The position numbers were made by a program, and so were the translations under genes. Below the pieces are notes generated by a model. That model was not told where the DNA came from. It searched no databases and was given only the letters and a program-made list of their open reading frames with translations. From Ichthyophthirius multifiliis (Eukaryota > Ciliophora > Oligohymenophorea > Hymenostomatida), in contig NW_004086454.1 of the NCBI RefSeq assembly GCF_000220395.1, positions 44,339 to 108,338 on the forward strand: a DNA stretch of 64,000 nt, given 5' to 3'. The stretch's first letter is position 1; each line of letters begins with the position of its first letter. This document shows positions 24,898 to 36,000 of the stretch, piece after piece.

Positions 24898-26150
24898 TCA
24901 ATTATTTTATTATTTTTATAATACTAATTTTGCTTTTTTATATGCTAATTCTGCAATTTCAATTTTTCTTTCCAAATTTTTAATAGCATACAATAATTTT
25001 TCTTCTTCTTTTTTTAATTTTACATAATTCATAGTCTAATATAAAAATTAAAATAATATAGGAAATCAAATATAAATAAATAGATAAACCTATGGGGCGT
25101 CTTATTAATTATTGGATTCAAAAGTTTCATTTTATTTTTCGAAAATCTTTCTTTTTCTTTCTAAAGATTAAGCTTCAGTTTTAGCAGATTTAATTTGCTT
25201 TTCAATTTTATCAATTTTTTTTTTATTTTCAGCCATTCAACTTGTATGTGATTTACCTTAATCAAGTTCTCTCTTTAGAGATTATTCTTCATCTTTTAAA
25301 GTTTAAGAAATTCTATTAGCTGAAATTTTTAATGATAATAATTTTTTATTTTTTTCATCAATTTCTTTCACATATTTTTTGTTTTCAATCTGTAGTTGAT
25401 AAAAATCAATAAACTTCAAATCATCACCCATTTCTTCTTTTTTTTATATTTAATTATTAGTTTTTAATATTTATCTTTCTAAATTTGTTCTTTTGCTTGT
25501 ATATTTTGCAATTAAAGCATCTTTTTATCTCAATTTTTCTTCAAAATATTTAATTATTTTTTCGGCTTCAATTTTACCTGTCCTACTATTTTCTCCACCT
25601 TATTTTATTTAATTTATTATCTTTTATAAAATTATATGTATACCTATTAATATTTCTCTTTGAAAATCAAATGCGTCTTTTCTTATTTCTGTTATTGCCA
25701 TATCAGTTTCTTCTAAAATAGCCTTTTTTTTTTTATTTATTTTTCAATATAATAAATACTCTTAATGTTTCTAAAATTTAATCTGATTTTATACGTCCTT
25801 CATCTATTTATTTTTTCAAGGCATCTTATTCTTATTATGCAATATCATATTTTTCTTCATTCGTTAATAACATACTTTTTTTATCGATATTTTTATCTTT
25901 TTTCTTGCTTTTCCTTTTTTTCTTCTTATACTTCTTCATCTCTCACTATTTCTTTTCTATTACGGAATATATATGAATCAAATAATAAGTTTTCTCGACG
26001 AATTTATTCCATATCTTTATAAAGTGCTTCCTGTAAATTTTTATTTTATTTTTGTTTTCTTTTATATTTTACTAATTTTTATGAAAGTTCTTCGACTGTT
26101 ATTAACTCTTATTCTTCTTCAGTCATTTCTGGATGCTTTTCAGTATTCAT
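24898..26150 (-). CDS. CCDC113/CCDC96-family ciliary coiled-coil protein, with frame irregularities
   Basis: The protein is Glu/Lys/Gln-rich coiled coil with the DUF4201 signature order: RRENLLFDSYIFRNRKEI, then DEGRIKSDQILETLRAILEE, ETDMAITEIRKDAFDFQREI, and at the end TMNYVKLKKEEEKLLYAIKN followed by LERKIEIAELAYKKAK. Those tracts are typical of CFAP263 (CCDC113) and CFAP184 (CCDC96), which form a complex at the axonemal nexin-dynein regulatory complex/radial spoke 3 region. Introns include a 38-39 nt one near 25770-25730 and others near 25660-25610 and 25090-25030. Two oddities: the frame must shift around 25880-25940 within purine-rich A runs (a short intron is an alternative), and an in-frame TGA follows GKSHTS near 25238, just before MAENKKKIDKIEKQ. 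Confidence 0.7.
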
Positions 26151-26544
26151 TTATAATTAATATTTAATTTTTTAAATAATTTTTTTATATATTAAAATTA
26201 GTTGTATTTTTAATATAAAATTTTTTAAATAAAAAATAATAATAATTTTACAAAATTATTTTTTTAAATGATTATAATATAATAAATATTTAGAAATAAA
26301 TTAAAAAAAAAATTAAATTTATGATATTTTATATAATTTATTTTTTATCAAAATAATTATTATAAAAATAAGAAATTTTATTAAAAAAAAAAATTAATTA
26401 AATAAATTAATATAAATAATAAATAAAATAATAAGATATAAAATAAATATATATTATATTAAAGATAAAAAAAATAAATAATTAATTAATTAATTTATTT
26501 CTAATTAAAAATTTTAAAAAATAATTATAATAATATATATATAA

Positions 26545-26576
<32 letters not shown>

Positions 26577-26829
26577 AATATATATATATATAACTGAATA
26601 ATATTTTTTCTATATAATTAAAAATATTTTACAGTATTTACTTTTTCTTTCTAATTATATTATGAAATATAATAAATAACTTTTTATTATATTTTAAATA
26701 ATTTTTTTTTTTTATGAATTAAAATATTTTTACTCCAAGATTATAAGATGAAAATGTAATATAAAAATAAAGAAAATTATAATATAAAATTAATATAACT
26801 TTATTTAAAGTTTTAAATTTTGTATTAAG
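26151..26829. other. AT-rich spacer between divergent genes
   Basis: Contains TA tracts around 26530-26592 and no gene signal. Confidence 0.5.
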
Positions 26830-29800
26830 ATGATAATTAATTATTTTAAAATTAAGCCTTGTTAAATTATCCGATTCCAATTAAAGGAGAAGAAGAAATA
26901 TTTTCATCAAAAAGCATTCCTTTTTTTTCAAATTAAGAATAAAATATTTTATAATAATATGACTTTAAAAGAACATGTTTTTATAAAAAAAAAAAATTAA
27001 TTAAAATATATTTTTTAAAAAATAGCAATTCAATCAAAGAAAAAAGTTAATATTTTTAAATAATATAATACTTAAAAAACTAAATAAAATATAATACATT
27101 AAAGGTAGAATTTTAATAAGAAAATTCAAATACAAGAAATTCAATAAAAGAATAAATAATTTAATTAAATCCATTAAGTAAAAAATAATTAAAAATAAAA
27201 TAAAAAAAAATAAGGCCAAAATAAAAAAATAACTCCATAAAACTCTATATAAAAAATTAATGAAAATATTATATAAAGTATAAAGATTGAAGAGTCTAAG
27301 CCATTTAGAAAACGGCAAAACATATTAGCACCTGATTTCGGTATTAAGATGACGGTATGGAAAAAAAAATGGATGGAAATATTTTACTAAATAGCTAAAG
27401 TAAAATTATTAACCAAAAGAACAATCATATTTTTCAGACCAGAATTATTAACAAAACTATAACTAAAATTAATAAATGATCCGACAAGTAATTATTCATA
27501 TAAAATCAACAAAAAATATAATAATGAATACAGTGAAGGGTTTGATTTAGTTAAACAAAAAGAATTCAAAAAATTTAAAAATATAATAACATATAAACAA
27601 TATAGATTTTTAAAAAAGAAATTTTAATAAAAATTAAAATTCTTATTATACATTAAATAGCATATTTCCAATTAAATAATATATAAACAATTGAATAGGT
27701 TTTTAAAGTATTTACCAATATTTAATTCTTTATAATCTTAATATATTTTTTGGGAATTAATAATATTTATATTTGCTAATATAAATTTTGTTTTTTTGCC
27801 TTTAATGTATTGTTTTAAAATTTAAAAAACTTTTTTAATTAATATTTTTATTTAATGGTTATGTCCTATTGTCTTTGGAATAGATATATTTATTAGAGCG
27901 AATACTTAATATTACGAAAAAGGAAGTTTGATTGAAAAGCATTCAAATTTTTTCAAAAAATATTTAAAAGGAAGGTTCGTTTTTGATATTATTAGTGTTT
28001 TATCTTTAAACTATACTTTTTTTGGATTTTAGGGTTCTTATTTATTATTTTTCTTAAGATTTTTATATTCTTATAAAATTATTGATATTGTGAAAGAATA
28101 TTTTCTATTAAGAGTTCACATTTCAGGTATTTAATAAAACAAAAAGATCAACTTTTTTTACATATATAATAATAAGGTATAATTTCTCTTATTATTCTTT
28201 TTGCTTAAGTACTTTATATATGTCATATATTTTCTTGTGTATGGTATACTATAGGTAAATATTAAATGGAGTATAATTAAGGTTGGCTAATATATTATAA
28301 ACTATAAGAATAAACAAAACTGGACTTATATTTGCAATGCTTCTATTTCTCTGTTATTACAATGTCAACTACTGGTTATGGGGATATTGCTGCCTAATCA
28401 AGTTTGGAAAGATTTATTTTGATAATTTTCGCAATAATCTCATCAGGATAAGTTGGATATACAATAAACTCTATAGGGAATATACTATATGACTTTAAAT
28501 TAAAAAATGATTAGTTTTTACAATAATTGGCATAGATGAATAAATATTTTAAATACTTTAATGTAGACATAAGTCTTTAAGATCGTGCAAGAAAATATAT
28601 TGAATATTTATATAGCGATACAACTATAGATAATAATATTTCTGATTAATCTTTATAGTAGTTATCTGTTTATCTGTAGCAAGAAATAAAAAGAGATGTT
28701 TATTTGAAAATTATTAATAAAATAAAAATCTTCAAAAATTATTTTTCGTCTGAGTTTTTAAAAGCTTTAACTTGCAAAATGAAGGAGATTGTTTATTCAC
28801 CAGACGAAATTATTATTGAGGAAAGAAAGAAAAAAGAACCTTGTATATATTATATTAACTAAGGAAATTTAGAAATGTATTAGTAAAAAGATAATTTAAT
28901 TCCAAGAGAAATTACAGTAAAAAATAAAAATTAATTTTTTACTAAAAAACAAAAAAACAAACAAATAAACAAAAAGAAATTATAAGATGGAGATAGCTTT
29001 GGATTTGAAAATTTCTTCCAAGAATCTTATGATATATAAATAAATATAAAAAGTAAGGGAATTTCAAGTATTATATGTCTAACATTAACTGACTTTTAAG
29101 AAGTTCTTTCCAAATTCGAAGATTAAAGAGAAATATATTCATTTATTAAGGATTAAGTCAGATACTGTAATAGATTTGATAAAATTTCAATTAAATGTTT
29201 TTCTTGTGGAATGTTTAATCATACAGTAAGTAAATGCCCTTATCTATTTTACGGACAGCAAAAATAGCTTATTATTGATAAATATTTATTTAGTTTAAAA
29301 AATAATAGAGGAATTATTAAAAGAAGTAGAAAAAGGATAAAAATAAATGCTCTATAATTTTAAAATTATTTGGAAGAAAAATTTAAAGAATTTAATTTAA
29401 ATAACTAAGATATTATTCATTAAAAATGTATAGAAAAATCCGACACTTCTTTTACTTCTTCTTTTTCTTCTTCTAATTCTTTAGTTTCTGAAGAGTTTTT
29501 AGAAAGTAAGGAATAGAATAATACAAGTGATTCTGATACACAAAGCCCTAAAAATAAAGAGGATATTTAAAGTGTTAAAAGAAATTCTTTGAAAATGATA
29601 ATAAAAGAGCCATAACAAGATATAAAGAAGGGTTTTTAAAAAAATTAGAAAAGCAATTAAGAAATCAATAAAAAATAAAATAATAAAAACATAAAATACT
29701 ATACAAAAACTTTATTTAAAGAATTAATAGATTTTGATTAAATTCAAGAAAATAATTATGAAGATTAAGATTTCTGTAAAATTAAAAAATTCCAATTTAA

Positions 29801-30380
29801 AAACATCTAAAATAAATTTAAAAAATTCAAAGAAATAATAAAAAGCAAGAAAAATAAAAAAGTTTAAGATTTATAGAATATTTTCAATGCTTATATTACT
29901 CAATAATAAAATAATAATGCTTTTTAAAATAAAAGTACAAATAACAATAATGATAATAATGAACTTTAATTCTCAAAATAAAAATAAATAAATAAGTAAT
30001 TCTTTAATTTTAAGTCTATAGTAAATTAATAAAATATTAACTCAATTTTCTAAAAAAAAAAAATTACTAAACTTTTATAAAGCTAATCTACTTTAAATAA
30101 AGAACAATTTTAAATTAAACCGGATTTTATTAAAGTTATAAAAATGAGAAAAACTAAAGAATAAATTTATGATGTCGAAGACTTTGATTAATTAAAATAT
30201 TTTCATATTTATTTTCCTGAACATAATTTCAATAAAATAATCAGACAATATAATTATGTAAATTAGATAAACATTGAAAAAATACAGAAATAAGAAATTG
30301 TTTAAAGTTAAGAAATTTTGAGGGCAACTTCTAGAAAATCTAAAAATTCTAAAAAGGGTTAATCATTATTTTCTAAATGA
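26830..30380 (+). CDS. CNBD voltage-gated potassium channel with C-terminal CCHC zinc knuckle, 1166 aa
   Basis: One intron (28127-28176); 1167 codons (checked). A basic 300-residue N-terminus precedes six TM segments; S1 begins near ELIIFIFANINFVFLPLM and the post-S1 region has GIDIFIRANTQYYEKG. The pore reads SVITMSTTGYGDIAAQ, with the potassium filter GYGD. A C-linker (MNKYFKYFNVDISLQDRARK) and a cyclic-nucleotide-binding fold (VYSPDEIIIEERKKKEPCIY, DGDSFGFENFF) follow, as in EAG/HCN-type channels; the canonical phosphate-binding RxA is not evident, so ligand binding is uncertain. Directly after the CNBD is CFSCGMFNHTVSKC, a C-X2-C-X4-H-X4-C knuckle. The last 350 residues are a basic, Gln/Asn/Ser-rich tail. 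Confidence 0.9.
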
Positions 30381-30569
30381 AAATGTTACTAATTCTTCAC
30401 AAATATTATATAAACACTTAATAATTTTAACTTTGACAGAATAAATATTTACTAAAACTCTTTATTTTAAAAAATAAAAAACTGTTTCAGTATAAAAATA
30501 CAAAAAATACAAAAAATAAAAAAATAAATAAAAAAACATCATTTTATAAATAAGTAATCAATAAAAAAA

Positions 30570-31160
30570 TCATATTACATTTTTAGTAATACTAAATTAT
30601 TCTTATTATAGATTTAGACTTTTCTATTTTTTATTTAATTTTTTAGCTTTTTAATATCTTAGTTCATAACTAATATCAACAATATTATCCAAAAATTAGC
30701 TATCTTCCATTTAATTTTATTTAACTTCTGCTTATATTTTTATTTGTTTTTATTCTTTTTAAATAAAATTTTTGGTAGTATAACTATCAATTTCATCTCT
30801 ATTATACATAAGTCTAACTTAGTGACTACAATTTTATTTGAAATAGCTATAAAAATCATCATTTTATTTACTCCTTTGATATTCTTAAATATTAGAGTAA
30901 GATCTTAATCTATTTTATTTACTTGTTTAAGTTTTATAACCAGAATCTCCTTCCTATTCTATTATTTTAATCATTTTTCTAGAAATCGAATTCAGATGAT
31001 TTTTCGAAAGTTCTTTTTATAAATCCTCTGCCATATTTTTCAAGAAGTTTTTATTCTCAGAAATCGAGCTAAAAGAAACATCATTTTAGTATTAATTTTA
31101 TATATAATTATATATTATATTATCAGCAGAATTATTTAATATATTCTCCATTTTGTTCAT
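30570..31160 (-). CDS. Hypothetical Gln/Asn/Ser-rich protein, 196 aa
   Basis: Single-exon ORF of 197 codons (checked). It starts MNKMENILNNSADN and is polar throughout, with Ser/Arg/Gln clusters (KTQTSKQNRLRSYSNIQEY) and a lysine-rich helical end. No TM segment or known domain. Convergent with the potassium channel, 189 nt away. Could also be a downstream exon of the coiled-coil gene upstream, because an open frame of that gene can run to a TGA overlapping this ATG. Confidence 0.55.
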
Positions 31161-31543
31161 ATTTTACTTTATTTAAACTTTTTCGTTTATTTCAATTTTA
31201 CACAAACTTTATTTCGTAAATTGTAATGGCTAATTTTATTTATATAATTTGTGATATAACTAATAATAATTAATGTTTTATAGTAATTTATCAATTTAAC
31301 TTTAATGTATTTTTATTGAATTTAATATTTAGTCATTTGTTTGCAATATATCTAAGTTTTATTATTCTGCTGTTTCTAGCTGATTTTATAATATTTAATT
31401 ATTTAATAATTCTCTTTAGTATAATTTTTTTTATTTTCTGTATTCCCTTTCTAACAATGCTTTCTTTTTTTTTTTTTTTTTGTTATTTTTTTTTTTTGTT
31501 ATTTTTATTACATTAACATTTGAAGAAGTACTTAAAGTCTAAT
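31161..31543. other. AT-rich segment between two minus-strand genes
   Basis: Holds long T runs near 31460-31510. The minus frame is open right through it, but the content is low complexity Lys/Asn/Gln and probably not coding. A hydrophobic + strand frame here is judged a shadow. Confidence 0.4.
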
Positions 31544-32647
31544 TCAGTGTTTTTTTCTAATTTTTTATTTATATAGTTATTTTAATATAAATTTTTTAAT
31601 TACTCTTTGATATTAATATAATTATTTAATTTAGTTTCTATTTAAATACTATGGATATATTTTATTATAATAATTATTTTAGTTTTATAATGCTAGAAAT
31701 ATTAATAAAAAAATCAAATATTTTATTAAATTAATTTAAAAAATTACATTCAAAAGAATTAATAGAAGAATTATTTTAAGAATAAAATTTATGTTTTATT
31801 AGTTCAAACATATAGTTCTTAAAAAAAAAAAAAATTTTTCAAATAAAAAAAATTATAATATTTACCTAATTAATTTTCTATTCATTTTCATTTGTTTCTT
31901 TTAGAATTTAATTATGTTTAATAATTAATTTTAATAATTATTCGTAATAATCCAAACTATTCTATAATTTAGAATTTTATTCATTAGCTGCGACAACCTT
32001 ATTTATTTTAATTTATAAAAACTATTTTTATAATAAAAAAACTTCTCTATATCTAGTTTAAATTCCATTAGTCTCATTTTTTGTCTTTTGTCTTTCGAAT
32101 TCCTAGACAGTATATTCTTTATCTTATACAACTCTTCTTAATTCTTATAATGTTTCTTCATGTTCTTATAAAATATCTTATTTAAAATTATTTAATTCTT
32201 CGGCTACTTATTAATTGATTAATGCCTTTTTTTTTAAACTAAAAAAATAAATATATATATATATATACTTTGCTTTAAGCATCATTTCTTTCAGCACTTA
32301 TTTATATATAATTTTTTAAAATATCTTTGTTTTATTAAAATAACTAATTTAAAAGATTAATTTTTGCATTAGATTTTTATTATAAATTATTATCTTTTTG
32401 ACAATTTTTTTAAAAATAAATATTAATTATATTTTTTTATTTAAGATTAACCATTTTTTACAGTTTAAATATTATTTATAGATTTTTAGTTTACTAATTA
32501 TAATGACTTTTTTTTTATCCCTAATACTATTTAAAATTAACTATTCAAATCTTTATATTATTATATTTCGTGTGATAAAAAAGAAACTTTGGCTTAATTT
32601 CTATTGTTTATATATTCATTAAAATCACTTTTAAGAAAATTTGTCAT
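31544..32647 (-). CDS. Coiled-coil protein, 284 aa, six exons
   Basis: Introns 32451-32394, 32268-32226, 32042-31998, 31865-31818 and 31747-31693 give 285 codons (checked). The product is helical and Gln/Glu/Lys-rich; the clearest coil is LNNFKQDILQEHEETLQELR to VQEFERQKTKNETN, about residues 115-170. No catalytic motif or TM segment. The last intron is optional: without it the frame stays open to 31157 with low-complexity content and would overlap the next ATG. I prefer the spliced version ending at 31544. Function unknown; a cytoskeletal or ciliary role is only suggested by composition. Confidence 0.6.
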
Positions 32648-33238
32648 TATTACGTTTTTTTTATAAAATAAAACTTTAAAATAAAATAGCTAATAAACAA
32701 ATAATATTTTATATTTATATATTTAAGATATGTATATATTTATTATTTTTATATGTAAAACATATATATATTATTATATTTTTATTATATTTTCATATAA
32801 AAGACACTTTATCAATAAATAAAGTCAAGAAAATATGTATAATGACATTTTTTTAGTTCATTAAGTTTTAATAAAAAAAAATTCTATCAAAAAGTAAATA
32901 ATTTAAATTTAAATAAAAATAAAAAAATATATACTTAATATAAAATTTGTTTTAAATTATTTTATTTTATTTAATAAAAAAATAAAAAAAAATTAAAAAT
33001 AACTTATTTTATTAAAAAGAGGAAAAAAAATAAACAAAAATAAATAAATAAATAATTCTTACTCATTAATATAAAGTATATATATATATAAATTATTTTT
33101 ATTATTATTTTTTTTTAAAAAAAAATGTCTTATTAAAACCAACCTAAAAATAATAATAAAAAAAAAAATAAAAGAAAAAAAAATTAAAAGTCTTTTTATC
33201 ATTTTATTTTCAAAAAAAAAAAAAAACAAAAAAAAAAT
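32648..33238. other. AT-rich spacer
   Basis: A/T filler with A runs. A short + strand ORF at about 33125 (start MSYQNQPKNNNKKK) runs antisense to the next gene and is not supported. Confidence 0.45.
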
Positions 33239-34177
33239 TCAACAAATCTAAAATTACTCATTATTCTATTGATGTATTTAATTAACATTAATAGCTTTAA
33301 AATCTTTTTCATATTTACATTTGTTACATAATTTTCTAAAGGAAAAGTTATGATTATTACATCGAAAGCATATCCAATCAGATTTTTTATTAGATGTCTA
33401 CTAAAAATTTTCTTTAGAAAATACAACATTTCCAAATTCTAATTATTTATCTGTAAATTCTTCAATTTTGCTTGATTTTTTTTTAAAATCTTCATCCCAA
33501 ATAAGTTCACAAAATTATTATTTATTTTCTATTTCAGAATTTCTAAAAGAAGAATTTTAAGTCATTTATTTATTATTTTAAATATCAAATATATTATGAT
33601 TATTAAAAATACTAGAATCATCTTCAAAAAGGAATGCATTAATAATATTTTCATTATAAAATCCTTAAATAGACTCTGAATTTTTTTAATAAGTATTATT
33701 ATTTTTTTAATTCTGATTTGAATATTCTTCTTATTATTCTTTCTCGTCCATTATAATATTATTTATTTATTATTAAATATCATTTTGAAAAAAATCAGTA
33801 CTATCATCTTCTGATTAATCATCAAAATTATTTTCTAAAGAACACATTTTTTAATTTTTTAAAGTCGGAAGTGTTTCATCTTCATCCTATTTATTATATG
33901 TTCTCTCTTAGTATTTTTCAAAAAGCTTTATATCCATTCTATTATAATTATTCATATTATTATTTATGTCTGTAAATACTTATCTTTTTTCATTATTATT
34001 GGTTGCTTTGGATGTTAAGTGATTTTATTTATTATAAATATATTATTCTTATTATTATTAAGTTTTTATTGATGGTATGTTTCCGTCAATACAATTTAGA
34101 AAAAAAGAATCTTTTTCAATATTATTTACATTCGTTAAGTTTTAATTTATATACTTTAATTTTTATTAAATTATCAT
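33239..34177 (-). CDS. RanBP2-type zinc-finger protein, 312 aa
   Basis: Uninterrupted 313-codon ORF (checked). The first 250 residues are Asn/Gln/Asp-rich and look disordered. Near the C-terminus is a single RanBP2-type finger, DWICFRCNNHNFSFRKLC followed by NKC: W-x-C-x2-C, the conserved Asn, then C-x2-C. Such fingers bind single-stranded RNA (GGU) or ubiquitin; the Arg preceding the second Cys of the first pair fits the RNA-binding subclass. A short Asn/Gln tail ends the protein. The start at 34177 is the most upstream ATG in a continuously open frame; internal ATGs are alternatives. Likely RNA-binding, by inference. Confidence 0.78.
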
Positions 34178-34874
34178 TTAATTTTATATCTAGTTTTGCT
34201 ATTTAGTTTAAATTAAACATCTATTACCTTTTTAATTTTTAAAAAAATATTTAAAATAATCTAAAATAATTAAAAATTGCTTTTAATTGAATTTATGTTT
34301 TTAAATACATATTTTATTTTATTTAATAAAAGTAGGTAAATTGTTAAATTAATGTATATAAAATATTTTATTTTAATTTTACATTGTTTACGAAACGAAA
34401 AATTTAAATTAAAACATAATAAACATATCCAATCTCCTATTCTTATTTAATTATTGAAATAGTTGTTTTCAATATTTTTTTTATTGTTATTTTGCTTTTT
34501 CATTTTTTTTTATATTTTTAACTTAATAAATAATATATAAATAATATTTGATTTCATACAATTAATAAGAATTATATAATTTTTACTATATATATTTAAA
34601 TATAAATTTTTATTTAAAAATAAAAAAAAGAAAATTTAATCAAATATAGAAACACTTTTATATTAAATATTTAAATATTCAAAAAAAAAAAAAAAAAAAA
34701 AAAATTAAAAAAACAATTTTTTTTTTTTTTTAAAAAAATAAAATCAATAATAAAAAAAATAAAAAAATTAATATTAATATAAAATATAATATTTATTTCT
34801 AGAAAACTAAAACAAAAAACAAAAAAACTAAAACACAAACAAAAATTAATAATATAATAAAAGTTAAAAAACAT
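34178..34874. other. AT-rich spacer between divergent genes
   Basis: Includes a 20-plus A run (34681-34704) and T run before the RBM42-like gene; no gene found. Confidence 0.5.
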
Positions 34875-35747
34875 ATGGACAAATTATCATTATTATCCAA
34901 AATAGATTAACTTTATAAGATAAAAACTTAATAATTTCCTTAATAAGCAATTCAATCATCCCTTCCTCGCTCATAAATATCGAATTTCAAAAGCATAAAA
35001 GAAGAAACTACATTCACAATTGATTCATAATAAAACTAATCTAATAAGAACCAAACTTAAAATAAAGTTGTCTATGAAATAACTGATATAAGTGAGCTCC
35101 GGGCCGAAAACTCAAATGAACTTGAAAAAAATTTAAATAAATCATTCGAAGAAGACATAAAAATAATCCCGCATAAAGGTATAGAAATAGATGATTAAGA
35201 ATTTCCTCCTTTAAATGTCTAAAACGAATTAATTTAAAAAAAAGTGGCTCGAATTGCAATGTCTTCCAAAACTTAAAAAAAGCCTGACTCTTAAAAAAAT
35301 AAGCGATAGCTTCTTCTTGAAAAAGAAGAAGAAAAATAAAAATAAAAACTCATGAGAAAATCCGCTGGAGAAGTCTGGGTCGATTCTTCAATGAATTAAT
35401 GGCCAGATTCTGACTATAGAATTTTTTGTGGAAATCTAGGAAATGAAGTAACAGATGATGTATTAGCAAATTCTTTTAAAAAATATCCTTCTTTTTGTAA
35501 AGCAAGAGTTGTTAGAGATAAAAGAAGTCAAAAAACATAAGGATATGGATTTGTGAGTTTCCTTGATCCTTAAGATTTCCTTAAGGCTTTGAAAGAAATG
35601 TAGGGAAAATATATTGGAAATAGACCAGTTAAACTTTAAAAGAGTGAGTGGGAAAAAAGGTCGTTTTCTAGCAAAAAAGATGATGATTTAGGAAATAAGT
35701 TCCTTAAAAAAGGCTTAAAGAAAACTAAAATTAGTAATAAGTTTTGA
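34875..35747 (+). CDS. RBM42: RBM42-like RRM RNA-binding protein, 290 aa
   Basis: Single exon, 291 codons (checked). The N-terminal 170 residues are polar and charged. The C-terminal RRM begins DYRIFCGNLGNEVTDDVLAN and continues KKYPSFCKARVVRDKRSQKT, QGYGFVSFLDPQDFLKALKE and MQGKYIGNRPVKLQKSEW. RNP2 is IFCGNL and RNP1 is QGYGFVSF, with the aromatic residues in place. The phrases CGNLGNEV, YPSF, VVRDKR and IGNRPVKLQKS are diagnostic of RBM42, a component linked to spliceosomal U4/U6.U5 particles and hnRNP K complexes in animals. The tail is Lys-rich. Confidence 0.92.
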
Positions 35748-36000
35748 TTTTTTTTGTTTTTTAAAAAAAAAAAATCATACAATAAGATTTGTACATAATA
35801 CTTTTTTAAATAAAATAAAGGATTTTTTTATTATTTTTTTCATATTATTTTGGCTGGAAATATTTTATTTTTCTTATTATTTATATAAATTAATTTATTT
35901 AACAAAAAAATAATCAATTAATTTTTAGAATTATATATGAAAGAAAAAATATATAATTGAATCTTTTTTATTATTAAATATAGATTTTTTAAAAAATATA

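Noticed and set aside
27034-27318. Minus-strand Leu/Phe/Ile-rich ORF
   Set aside because: Antisense to the Lys/Gln-rich N-terminus of the CNBD channel.
31316-31516. Plus-strand 66-codon hydrophobic ORF
   Set aside because: Complement of A-rich/Lys-rich sequence; no start context or homology.
33125-33250. Small Lys-rich plus-strand ORF
   Set aside because: Runs into the antisense of the RanBP2-finger gene; low-complexity only.
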